NCBI GenBank assembly: GCA_913057905.1
Contig: CAJXPB010000009.1
Coordinates: forward strand, 52,596-116,595
Length of the DNA stretch: 64,000 nt
Reading direction: 5' to 3'
Source of the DNA: an uncultured Pseudomonadota bacterium
GTDB lineage: Bacteria; Myxococcota_A; Bradymonadia; Bradymonadales; Bradymonadaceae
Under the pieces are notes generated by a model. The model worked only from the letters and a program-made list of their open reading frames with translations, was not told where the DNA came from and made no database searches. Below are positions 28,662 to 38,300 of this stretch, in pieces; the first letter of the stretch is position 1; the number at the start of each line of letters is the position of its first letter. The translations under genes and the position numbers were made by a program.

Positions 28662-31600
28662 TCAGATGGGAAGAGGCAACCGAAGAAACGATGCAAGCTC
28701 GTGGGCTTGCCCGAGTAACGCTTCGGCCTCATCCGGGTCGGACGCCTCGAGGCCGCGGGCCAGATATGTCGTCGTCTGGAGAATCTCCCGGGGCACGCCC
28801 CGGCGTTCGGCGCGTGCCCGGTGGGTTCGAAGCCGCTCGATCCCGGACCCTCGATCTTGACCGAGCTTGGCCACGGCGAGGGCCCGGAGTTCGTCGGCCC
28901 GCCGAACTGTATACAGGTGGTTCAACCGATTGGCAGTCTCGCGGAGATGGTTTGCCAGGGAGATGGCGAGGTCGAGCTGTCCGGCACCGACCGCCTCTTC
29001 GGTTCGACGCAACATGATCGCCGTGGAGAGCGACGACGGCGCCTCCCGCTCGCAGCGAGACTGCGCCAGATCGAGCCAGTCGAGCGCTTCGTCGCGGTGC
29101 CCCTCCGCCGCCGCGATATCGGCGCGGGCCAACGCATGGCGGGCGACGACTCGTGAGAGTCCGGTGCGACGACCCAGGGATTCGAGGTGTTTGACCGGCG
29201 TGGCTGCCCGTGCCGTCATCCCCCGAGCGGTGTACGCCTCGGCGAGTCTCGACAACAGGATCGCAAAATCATCTGGAGCGAGCCGATCCGACCCGAAGTG
29301 GTCGGCGAGGTTCTCTGCCGATTGAGCCACCTCCAGGGCCCGGTCGCCGCGCCCCCAGCGAAGCCACCAGAGCGTGCGCGCTCGTTGACATCGCATCAGT
29401 AACAGTCGATCCGCCATGCCCTCAGCTACGGTTCCCGCGCGCTGCAGATGCCGTTTGGCCTCGTTTAACTCATCTTGCTGAAGAGCCATTCGGCCGGCCA
29501 GTAGTTGGCTTCGGGCCAGTCCTGCTCCATCGCGGGCCGATTCAGTCAGCGCCGTCACCGGCTGCAATGTCTCACGGGCCAATTCAACTTGAGCCAACTC
29601 GAGGGCGAGCTCGGCTCGGGACAGAAAGTAGTCGATGCGCGCCTGCGGCGAACCGATCCGTCGATGAGAAAGTTGATCGGCACAGAAGCTGTAGAATTCG
29701 AGCGCCAGATTCAGCCAGCCATTGCGCTCGAGCCAATCGCTGTAACGGTCGGCTCGCTGCAACATCGACCGCGCTCGACCCGACAGCGCCAGCAGACGAA
29801 CGACGGCCGGGGCCAGGGCGTCCGGACTCTCGTCGTACGAGCGGGTGTCAAATACATCGACGAGTCTCGAGGCGGTCTCCGCGATGGTCGACCTGTCGAA
29901 ATGGCGTTCGACCCAGACGCTCGGCTCGGCGACCCCCACCAGAAAGTGCTGGGGCCTGGGCTCGCGTACCAGCCCCGCCTCGGTGATCTCATCGATGACC
30001 GACTCGAACGCGTCACCCGAAAGGCTCGACGCAGAGCAGATCTGCGAGCGGTCCATCGGTCGCTCGGCGAGGGCGAGGACGAGACTCACCTCTCTGGCCT
30101 TCGTCGAGAGGGCGGCCGGGGTGGCCATGGTGGCGACCGAAGAAATTTGAACGTGCGCTGCCTTCATGGCCTCGGGACGGCCGGCGTCGAATGATTCCCG
30201 GACGCTCTCCCCAGAAGAGGTCGATATCACGAACATCACTGGGAGCTCGGGTACCTCGCTCGCCAGGTCTCTGAGTACACCGGTGCTGACCGGGTCCGCG
30301 CGCTCGACTCGGTCGAGGACCACCACCACGGGACGTTCATAGGAGAGCTCGTCGAGAAGATCGAAAAGCGTCGTGGTGATGAGATCGCGTCGGCGCTCGT
30401 GAGGCAGGGCGGGAAGCGGAGCGAGCCCCCACAGGCCTGCCACCGTTTCGATCACGTCTGCATCGACGTTCTTCGAGCGAAGCTCGCCGAGTGCGTCGCG
30501 CCTCGCCGGGGTTGCCGGCCGAGCTCGAGGACTGTCGTTCAGGAGTCGGATGACGCGAAACAACAGGTCCCCGACCACGCCCAGAGGTCGATGGCGATCA
30601 TCGGAGGCGACCTGAACTCCCACTCCAAAACAGTGTTCGCTGCGAGCACATCCGGTGAGTATTCGATCGGTCAGATAGTTCTTGGCGTCGCCGAATTGCC
30701 CCGTCAAAAGAATGACCCGTCCCTCGCCATTCTGAGCGGCACGGTAATGGGAACTCATCAGGCCCGGGAGCGCTGGCGCCTGGTCGTTGGATTCGAACCC
30801 GACGACCGCTTCGGAGGCCGATTTGGCAAAGAAGTCATCGACGTCGGCCTGACTGATTTCGTCGAGGCCCGCGGCGCCGACATCCCCGGTCGCCTCCGGG
30901 GAGTTGGAATGCTGGCGCAGGCTGCTCAAATGGAGTGAAAGCGATCGCTCGACATTCTGGGCGTCGCGGTCCAGCAGATAGCCGATGAGCCGCTCACAGA
31001 TCCTCCCGGCATTTTCGACCCGTCCGGCGGGGTCCGGGACCAGCATCGCATCGATAAGACGTTCGAGTGTGCGGGGGATGTCCACCACTCGGCCCAGGGG
31101 AGGAATGTCGGCCTGGACGGCCGTGTGCCGCACGTCGCCCCCCTGAGCTCGGTAAGGATGAAACCCCGCGATCATCTCGTAGAGAACCAGCCCCAGGCTG
31201 AAGATGTCACTCTGCTTGCTGTAGGAGTGCCCGCGGGCATGCTCCGGTGCCGCGTACCGATAGCGTCGGCCCCGGTTCGGCTCCATCGAGGTGGGGACGG
31301 TGTCCATTGCCCGGGCGATTCCAAAATCAGAGACCTTTACCTGACCATCGGTTCGAAGAAGGATGTTCGAGGGACAGATATCCCGGTGCAAAAGCCCCCG
31401 CGAGCTGTCGTCAAATCCCCTGCGCTGGTGCGCGTAGTCCAGGGCTTTGGCGACTTCACTGCCGATAAAGACCGCCAGAGGAATCGGAAGCGGCAGCTCC
31501 AACGCCTGCCCGATCTCGAGGGCGTCGCCCAGGTCGTAGCCGTTGACGAATTCACTGGCGATGAAATGGCGGCCGGACTCTTCGTCTCGACCAGCCTCGA

Positions 31601-31841
31601 GAACGTCCACGACGTTCGCGTGCGACAGGCCCACGCCTCGATTGGCTTCCCGAGTGAACGTCTCGCGGAAACTATCGATGTCGGTCAGGGCCGGCTCGAT
31701 CACCTTTACACACAGGATACGCTCAAATCCCTCGACACCGCGCCGAGCCGCCTTGTACACGTTCCCCATGCGACCCCGCGTGAGGGCTGCGTTCAGTCGG
31801 TAATCGTGGAAGTTGCAGGGTGGATCGAATGGTCCGGTCAT
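28662..31841 (-). CDS. Ser/Thr protein kinase fused to degenerate ATPase and TPR domains
   Basis: 1059 residues from the ATG at 31841 (CGGAG seven bases upstream). Residues 14-290 are a Hanks-type kinase: glycine loop RGRMGNVY, K46, HRD at 152-154, N159, DFG at 172-174 and APE at 198-200, so it looks active. Residues about 370-620 resemble the AAA_16/PknK-type signalling ATPase: a Walker B-like VVVVLD at 505-510 is present but the P-loop reads GQFGDAKN (381-388), lacking the last Gly and the Thr/Ser. The remaining 400 residues are helical TPR-like repeats. There is no membrane segment. Divergent from the methyltransferase at 32028. It is likely a cytoplasmic scaffold kinase. Confidence 0.85.
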   Translation of the reverse strand: MTGPFDPPCNFHDYRLNAALTRGRMGNVYKAARRGVEGFERILCVKVIEPALTDIDSFRETFTREANRGVGLSHANVVDVLEAGRDEESGRHFIASEFVNGYDLGDALEIGQALELPLPIPLAVFIGSEVAKALDYAHQRRGFDDSSRGLLHRDICPSNILLRTDGQVKVSDFGIARAMDTVPTSMEPNRGRRYRYAAPEHARGHSYSKQSDIFSLGLVLYEMIAGFHPYRAQGGDVRHTAVQADIPPLGRVVDIPRTLERLIDAMLVPDPAGRVENAGRICERLIGYLLDRDAQNVERSLSLHLSSLRQHSNSPEATGDVGAAGLDEISQADVDDFFAKSASEAVVGFESNDQAPALPGLMSSHYRAAQNGEGRVILLTGQFGDAKNYLTDRILTGCARSEHCFGVGVQVASDDRHRPLGVVGDLLFRVIRLLNDSPRARPATPARRDALGELRSKNVDADVIETVAGLWGLAPLPALPHERRRDLITTTLFDLLDELSYERPVVVVLDRVERADPVSTGVLRDLASEVPELPVMFVISTSSGESVRESFDAGRPEAMKAAHVQISSVATMATPAALSTKAREVSLVLALAERPMDRSQICSASSLSGDAFESVIDEITEAGLVREPRPQHFLVGVAEPSVWVERHFDRSTIAETASRLVDVFDTRSYDESPDALAPAVVRLLALSGRARSMLQRADRYSDWLERNGWLNLALEFYSFCADQLSHRRIGSPQARIDYFLSRAELALELAQVELARETLQPVTALTESARDGAGLARSQLLAGRMALQQDELNEAKRHLQRAGTVAEGMADRLLLMRCQRARTLWWLRWGRGDRALEVAQSAENLADHFGSDRLAPDDFAILLSRLAEAYTARGMTARAATPVKHLESLGRRTGLSRVVARHALARADIAAAEGHRDEALDWLDLAQSRCEREAPSSLSTAIMLRRTEEAVGAGQLDLAISLANHLRETANRLNHLYTVRRADELRALAVAKLGQDRGSGIERLRTHRARAERRGVPREILQTTTYLARGLEASDPDEAEALLGQAHELASFLRLPLPI

Positions 31842-32027
31842 CAATTGGCTCCGACGGCGAGAAATCGGCGCATACAGCGTAACACAGATCTCATGGGAAT
31901 GCGGTGTGTGTCGACCTTGTTCGGAATCTCCGGGTTGCCGTGGTCGGAGGTCTCCAAACTGTGTTAAGCCACCTCTCGCGGGGTTCCGACCCGGCAATTG
32001 TTGTTCTTCAACAGATCAGGGCGCAGT

Positions 32028-32744
32028 GTGCTGAAGAGTCATCGAGAATATTTCAGCGAGTTTTCGGATTGGTACGAAGACGAGCGCCATGGCGACTATC
32101 ACGAGATGGTCGACGACCTGGAGAGTGACCTGGTGCGCCGGTTCGCCCTCGACCGAGACGTCTTGGACGTCGGCTGCGGGTCCGGCCTGATCCTGGGGCG
32201 CGTCCAGCGGCTCGCTCGACGCGCTATCGGTGTGGAGGCCAGCGACTCGCTTCGACGCGAGGCCGAGGCCCGAGGTCTCGAAGTCGTACCCGGCACCCTG
32301 GAGTCGCTGCCTTTCGAAGACGACTCGTTCGATGTCGTCTACTCTTTCAAACGGCTCGCCCATCAACCCGACGTCGAAAAAGCAGTCGACGAAATGGTCC
32401 GGGTCACTCGACCCGGCGGCCACCTTCTGCTGGAATTCTACAATCCGATGAGCCTGCGATACCTCGGACGTCGGCTCTCCGGGCGTCGGGACGCCTCCGT
32501 CGATATCGACGATGACACGGTTTATACGCGCTGGGATCCCCCAAACGACATTCGACGGCGATTTCCAGACGAAGTTGAGCTGATCGACTACTCGGGGATT
32601 CGTGTCGTCACCCCCGGGGCTTTTATCCATGACATTCCATGGATCCGTCAGTTCGTCCGGAAGATGGAGTTCACCGCTCGGGACAGTCCCTTCAGATACT
32701 TCGGTGGATTCCTCGTGGCCATCCTTCGCAAACGCGATGAATGA
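32028..32744 (+). CDS. Class I SAM-dependent methyltransferase
   Basis: About 238 residues from GTG 32028, preceded by AGGGCG; a TTG at 31998 would extend it by ten residues. SAM-binding motif I is VLDVGCGSGLIL, the acidic strand end is VEASDS, motif II is FDVVYSF, and motif III is RVTRPGGHLLLEFYNP. This is the UbiE/Methyltransf_11 class, which acts on small molecules or quinones. The substrate is unknown. It is convergent with the lipoprotein gene at 32754, ten bases apart. Confidence 0.85.
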   Translation: MLKSHREYFSEFSDWYEDERHGDYHEMVDDLESDLVRRFALDRDVLDVGCGSGLILGRVQRLARRAIGVEASDSLRREAEARGLEVVPGTLESLPFEDDSFDVVYSFKRLAHQPDVEKAVDEMVRVTRPGGHLLLEFYNPMSLRYLGRRLSGRRDASVDIDDDTVYTRWDPPNDIRRRFPDEVELIDYSGIRVVTPGAFIHDIPWIRQFVRKMEFTARDSPFRYFGGFLVAILRKRDE

Positions 32745-32753
32745 CCCCTCGAG

Positions 32754-33830
32754 TCAGGACTTCGGACTCGGGGCGGTCGGCGGGGGCACGGGACGGCGAA
32801 ACACGCCCTCCCATTTGTTCCAGTGAAGCACGACGGCTTTTTTGTCGACTCGCGCGCCATCTTCGCCGGCCGGGGTCCATTGTAGAAACCGATGTCGGTC
32901 CCCGCGCAGGACGTCGACGTATCCGCGCCTCATCGGGTCGGAATCGGAGGATTTCTGCTCGGCTACCACGCGTTCGAAAATCGTCCCCACGTGGTCCCCG
33001 ATCACCTTGAAGATTCCCACGTGAATGGTGCGTTTGTCGCTCTCCGGCTTCGACTCCGCCCAGTAACCCATGATCTGCAGTGTCCCGTCGCGGACGACGC
33101 GCAGGGCTGAGACCTCCGCGAAGGGATCGGGCAGGGGCGATGTCCCGGCGTCCAGCGTCAGCGAGGCGATCGAGCGTCCCTCTGCGTAGACCCGGATCCG
33201 ATGTCCCGGCTCCACGACCGCCACCTGGTTGGAGGGGAGGTCTTCATGTTGTCGGAAGGTGCCCTCGATGGCGATGGCCGATTCCGGCGGCTGGTCGATG
33301 GCGTAGGTCTCGGCGATCTCCTTGCGGGCCGAGGCCTCGTTCATCGGGACGACGGCGCTCGAGATGCCGTGATCGACGACCGCCGACTCGTCGCCTCCCG
33401 AAGATCGGCTAGAGCCCTTCGAGTCGCGATCTCGTCGCCGCAGCCGGCGCCGTTTGCCCGACTTCTCGGAAGATGCAGACCCGCCTTGGTCGGTTCCGGT
33501 CGACTCGTCCGCTTCCGTCGACTCGTCCGCACCGGCCGAGTCTCCGGACTCGCCGGAACGCCGGCGTACGATCCGCCTTTCAGGCTCGGAGCCATCTGCG
33601 GCGTCCGCGCGCACGGCTCCTTCGTAGACCGATTGGCTGGCGGTCGCCATCGCGATCTGGCGTGCCGCCGCCACGCCGCGCTGGGCCAGATACTGAGCTG
33701 CCTGAACCTCCGAACCAGAGGATTCGTCGGAGCGCTCAGAATTTCCAAAGCCGAAAGAAGCGCACCCCGTCGATAGCACCAAACATGCTCCGATACAGAG
33801 CGCAGACCGCCATGAGATACGACACGTCAT
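32754..33830 (-). CDS. Large lipoprotein with basic Ser/Arg low-complexity linker
   Basis: The ATG at 33830 leads into a signal peptide with Cys in LSTGCASFG. The 358-residue product has an N-terminal helical segment (QAAQYLAQRGVAAARQIA). A low-complexity linker follows, first acidic-Ser/Thr (repeats of ADESTE and STGTD) then Arg/Lys/Ser rich. A globular C-terminal half has about 200 residues of beta character (HRIRVYAEGRSIASLTL, LQIMGYWAESKPESD). No family is recognised. The half-acidic, half-basic linker suggests binding to the cell wall or polysaccharide, which is only inference. Confidence 0.65.
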   Translation of the reverse strand: MTCRISWRSALCIGACLVLSTGCASFGFGNSERSDESSGSEVQAAQYLAQRGVAAARQIAMATASQSVYEGAVRADAADGSEPERRIVRRRSGESGDSAGADESTEADESTGTDQGGSASSEKSGKRRRLRRRDRDSKGSSRSSGGDESAVVDHGISSAVVPMNEASARKEIAETYAIDQPPESAIAIEGTFRQHEDLPSNQVAVVEPGHRIRVYAEGRSIASLTLDAGTSPLPDPFAEVSALRVVRDGTLQIMGYWAESKPESDKRTIHVGIFKVIGDHVGTIFERVVAEQKSSDSDPMRRGYVDVLRGDRHRFLQWTPAGEDGARVDKKAVVLHWNKWEGVFRRPVPPPTAPSPKS

Positions 33831-33954
33831 TCGTGACCTGAGTTGTACAGCGTTCAGGGACTCTTTCAGCCGAGACGGTAACAAGCGTCTCTGTCCACCG
33901 CAATCTTATCGTTGGAAGTGCGTCGCGGACGAATGACGTACGTACGCGTCGCGA

Positions 33955-34446
33955 TCAAGGCTGAAGGACAGCCAGATTGAAGAAGGGGGTTGGGTTGCGG
34001 CGCCAGTATCGCAGGTGCACTGACCGCAACCCGGAGTTCTGCATGTGCAGCTTTCGGGCGGTTGCGATCGACAGGTCGATGATGCCGCGCCACCGCCAAT
34101 CGGCGTCCGCCGGACGGTGGGTGGTAATCGACCAGTTTCCATCCGTGTGTTCGGCGATGTAGGGTCCGCGATCGTTGACCCGGCACCAGGCGCGGCGCCC
34201 GTTGGATCGGTTCTCGACAAGAATCACCGTGTTGAATGGCAGCGATCGGTGAGCGCAGGTGTACTCGTACGGATCAAATTCCTCGCCGTTCGCTGTCACG
34301 TCTCCGTGAAACTTCCCGTCGCCGTACCAGGAGGCGACGCCCGTCTGCTGCACGGGGGGCACTTCCACGGAGGGGACCTCGGGGGTGGAGTCGACCTGAT
34401 AGGAGGCGGCGACGGCTGTGAGCAAAAAGGCTTTGACGAGTGACAT
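33955..34446 (-). CDS. rlpA: RlpA-like septal ring lytic transglycosylase domain protein
   Basis: 163 residues from ATG 34446 with GGGAG six bases upstream. A signal peptide is followed by the double-psi beta-barrel signature: GVASWYGDGKFHGD, TANGEEFD, AHRSLPFNT, RVNDRGPY and DLSIATARKL. RlpA cleaves naked peptidoglycan strands. The SPOR domain that targets E. coli RlpA to the septum is absent, as is a lipobox, so this is the minimal secreted form. Confidence 0.85.
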   Translation of the reverse strand: MSLVKAFLLTAVAASYQVDSTPEVPSVEVPPVQQTGVASWYGDGKFHGDVTANGEEFDPYEYTCAHRSLPFNTVILVENRSNGRRAWCRVNDRGPYIAEHTDGNWSITTHRPADADWRWRGIIDLSIATARKLHMQNSGLRSVHLRYWRRNPTPFFNLAVLQP

Positions 34447-34581
34447 ACACGCTCCCGGATGGGGAGAAAACGTTCTGCCCCGAACGTGAACACTTTAACG
34501 TGCGAGGCAACCCCTGAGGGCGTTATCGGCTTCGGTGCACCCGTGTCAAGAGCCCTTCTGTCCCCCCGAGCTGGCATCAGC

Positions 34582-35208
34582 TTAGTTGTCGAAGTACTTG
34601 GAGCGCAGGTTGAGGAGAGTGTCTCGGATCTCTTGGACCCGGGTCGAGTCCGGGGCAGAGTCGTCCTCGATACAACCGGTAATGTCCTGGGTTACTTGCC
34701 GGGCCGGGAATTCGTCGGCGATGCGACCCTCGAGTTCATACACCCGGTCATTTTGCGGCTCCGATGATCCGCAATCCCAGCTCGAATCCATCTTCTGGAT
34801 GGTCGATTCCGTCAGGACCTCTTCGATTAACATGCGCGCGTCTTCGTCGCTGAGATCTGAGATCGGATCGTTTTGAATGTCCGGCGAGAATTTTGTGATC
34901 CGTTTGGAGGTCACGTTGACCGAGACACCATCGGTGCACCCTCCGACTCCGCTGCAGCCGCTCGTTTGCCTGCTTCGAAACTCCAAACGTGGCATCAGTG
35001 TCGACGGGCCTGCATCGACGTCATTGGCGGCATCTGAGGTGTCGTTGCCGGTATCCGATGTGTCCGGACCGATGTCTTCGGCCGAATCGACGGGCACATC
35101 TCCCGTCATGCCGGTATCCTGTGGGTCGGTATCGTCGGTGCCGCAGCCGGCCCATGCAATCGATATAAACAACAGCAGAGAGAGAATATATGGGGTCTGG
35201 CGATTCAT
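34582..35208 (-). CDS. Lipoprotein downstream of the metalloprotease
   Basis: 208 residues; ATG 35208 has CCGGAG six bases upstream. Lipobox IAWAGC. A Thr/Asp-rich linker of about 45 residues (DTSDTGNDTSD type) follows, typical of Myxococcota surface lipoproteins. Then comes a compact C-terminal domain with four cysteines in two close pairs (SGCSGVGGC and, later, WDCG and TGCIEDD). It lies after the large metalloprotease on the same strand but is separated from it by a strong hairpin. Function unknown. Confidence 0.7.
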   Translation of the reverse strand: MNRQTPYILSLLLFISIAWAGCGTDDTDPQDTGMTGDVPVDSAEDIGPDTSDTGNDTSDAANDVDAGPSTLMPRLEFRSRQTSGCSGVGGCTDGVSVNVTSKRITKFSPDIQNDPISDLSDEDARMLIEEVLTESTIQKMDSSWDCGSSEPQNDRVYELEGRIADEFPARQVTQDITGCIEDDSAPDSTRVQEIRDTLLNLRSKYFDN

Positions 35209-35300
35209 GAGAGGCTCCGGTCAGAGTTATGTGTTGTCGACTGGCACGCTCAAGATTCTCAGAGCGAGCATAAATGTGCAAGAAACGACTGAAGGTAGAC

Positions 35301-35341
35301 ATGCGAGCGCCCGACTCGAGAACTCGAGCCGGGCGCTGCAT
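35301..35341 (-). terminator. Long hairpin 3' of the metalloprotease gene
   Basis: Arms 35306-35320 and 35323-35337 pair over 15 bases with a two-base spacer; read on the minus strand the single non-Watson-Crick pair is a G-U. Four more pairs extend the base (ATGC with GCAT). It lies about 25 bases after the stop. There is no T-run after it, so it may end or stabilise the transcript rather than act as a textbook intrinsic terminator. Confidence 0.6.
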
Positions 35342-35366
35342 CGGTTACCGACCTGACGGATCAATG

Positions 35367-38300
35367 TCAGTTGTAGTCGGTCAGCTCCGAGATATCTCGG
35401 ACCATGGTCATTTTTGCGACGACACTCTCGACTGCATCGAGAGAGCTATCCCGAACACTGTCGAGGTACTCCTGGTAGTCCTGGCGTCCCTCTGTCGTCG
35501 AGAGATCGACATCCTGACCTTCGGTGAAGGCGAACTCAAAGTTCTCGGTATCGCAGGCGTTCTCCAGCGTCGCGCGGGCCGATTCGTCGCTGACCGAGAA
35601 GTTTGAATAGGCGCAGTCGGCCATCAGGTAGTCACCCTTGATGTCGTTGGCCCACTCGACCAGTTTGACGCTGATCGAACGGCCATCGGCGGTCTGCGGT
35701 GCTTTGTAGACGACCTTTGTGATCGGGTGGACGAATTCGTGGACCTGGGTGCCGGGCGCGAACTCCTGCTTGTCGTTCTCGTTCTTGACGATTTTGATGT
35801 ACTGGTCGAAGTCGACCGAGAAATCCTGCCACGTCGTGTTGGTCAACATGGCACCAGCCAGGGTTTGGAACTCGTGGTTAAACGAGTGGTTGGTTCGGAT
35901 GCGCACACCCTGTTGCTGGAGGCTGTTCGTCGGAGGTTCCCCGGTACCGAAGACCTCGGGGTCGACAACCTTCGGTGGCTCATATTCGCCGCCAGTGTCG
36001 TCCCACATGCCGCCGAACCCGGAGAAGTCGCCGATGATCAGCGAGCCCATCCAGTCCAACATCTCTTCGCGGAACAGCGTCCAGAAGGTGATGTTGGTCG
36101 ACCGTTGGTCGGTCAGGAAGCTGTTGTTGATCCAGTTTGCCGAGATGTTGAAGAAGCTGACCGTCGCCATCAATTTGTCGACGTGTGTCCCGACGCGTTC
36201 GACGCGCGGCGACTCGCCAGGGCCCCAGTCATTGGTCAGTTTGTAGTTGTAGTACTGGCCGGGGCCTCGCGGAATGTCGATTGGGTCGGCAGAACCCTGG
36301 CATTCACCACCTTGTCGGTGGCTGCCCGCCGGCAGGTAGGTGTTGTTGAGGCCTCCATAATACCAGTTCTCGTTCCAATCGTAGTTTGTCGGGTCGTATT
36401 TGCAGTAACGCCCCGGTTCCGGAGTCGACAACACTTCTGCGTAGAAGTTGATCGAGTCGAGTGAGGCGCTCAGCAGGTCATCGGTGTACGAGCCGAGGTC
36501 ATACCACTGGTACAGCGAATAGTACCGGAAGGGGCGCTGAGCGACTTGGAAGGTCGACAGGACCCGGTTTTGGTAGTTCACTACGTTCTGGTTCAGGTTG
36601 TCGATCGACTGACCCTTGTACCGCCAGAATGGCTGGAAGAACCGGTATTTGTTGAAGGCATGGTTGACAATTTCTGTGTGGTTGGCGCCGTGGTCGAAGG
36701 TGTCACATCCGAGTACGTAGTCGGCGCGACCATCGGAACAGAAGTTGTACGAGACGGTCCGTTCGATGAACGGTCGATTCGAGCTGTCCAAATCCCGGTT
36801 TTGCCAGTCCCTGGTGCTGCGAAGGATACCCTGGCGTCGTTCTTCGATGGCGTCTTCGATCGGCACCCATTTGCGGGCATTCTGGATGACCTCAATTCCG
36901 TCGAGCTTTGTCTGGGTGTCGGCGTTCTCGAAGTCGTTGCCGTCCCATTTGCCGTAGATAGCCGGCAGGTCGGTGTAGTCTCCGGTCCACTCTTGGTACC
37001 AGAGGAGGTCTGGAATCTCGAAGGAGTCGTCCCAGACCTGAACGTGTTCGGCGTAGGCGAAGTTGATGGCTGCCTGGTCGTACTTGCCGAGGCCGGCCCA
37101 GCGGCCCGTCAGGTCGCCGGTGTAGTCCATGACGCTGGCCTGTTTGAACTCCTCTTCACTGGCGTAATTGATGCCTTCGATGCCGGTTGCCTGCTCGGCC
37201 ATATCGCCGGTCAACGAATCCGCATCGGCCTGGGTCAGGTTGTCATTCGTCAGAATTTCTTTCTGAATGTTCCAGTAGGCGTCGTGGTAGTTCAACGCGT
37301 CCATGCTCGCCGAGAAGTTGTGGCGCAGCCCGACGGTGTGACCCACTTCGTGCAACTGGGTTCCGATAAAGACGTTGTCGGTGAAGTACCGTTTGATCTC
37401 TTCGCGGGGCTTGCCTTTGAAGTACTCGGCGACGCCCTCGTAGGTGACGAGGCCTTCGACGGCTCGAACCGTGTTGTTCGCCGAGAAGATGTTGTTTTCG
37501 GCCATCCACCTCTGCGAGGCCTCCTGCTTGGCCAGATGTCGTTTCGGCACCGTCACGTCCAGGTACGTCTGGTGGACGTCATCCTGGTTGTAGTTGGGAC
37601 CGTATTTCTGGAAGGCCGTCGCCTCGACGAGCATCTGGAAGTTGGTGTCCTTCATCAGCAGGTTCTTCACCTGTGGCTTCTCGTAAAACTCCGTGTAGGT
37701 GGTGTCTGACTCCTTGGCCTGATGGATCGACCGGCTGATCCGGTTGGCTTCTTTCATGAAGCCTTCTTTGCCCTTCAGTTTCAGGATGTCCGGCTGATCC
37801 TCGAAGTCCGGGATCCCCTCGAAGTTCGTCGGGCTGACCTCGGACGGGTTCAGGCCGGCACGTTGACGCATTTCGCGCTCGGCGGCCGCCGGAATCCGGT
37901 TTTCCGGAGATGTCTCCGCTTCGAGTGCCTGCTGAGCCTGTCGGTCCTGCACGGACGTCACATGGTCGCGAATGTGGGTGCCGTAGCGGATGTCCTGGTT
38001 CGACAGCTCGCCGTTGAGGTACTGGACGATGTCGGTGGCATAGGCGGCGGTGCGGCGAAGCGGGGTGCCGGCGTAGTTGGCGTCACCACTGATGATTTCG
38101 CCGGTCAGCGGGTCGGCCGAGGAGGGCCCATAACCGCTCCAGTATCCGTTGTACTCCCGGACCCAGTTAAAGAAGCTGTAGCGCAGGTCGCCGAGTTGCT
38201 CCCAGTTGAATCTTGCGTCCTCCGACGACCGTTTCTCTGTGGCCCACTCGAGGTTGGCGCACAGTTGTTTTCGCTCGTCGACTGGAAGGGACCAGAGCTC

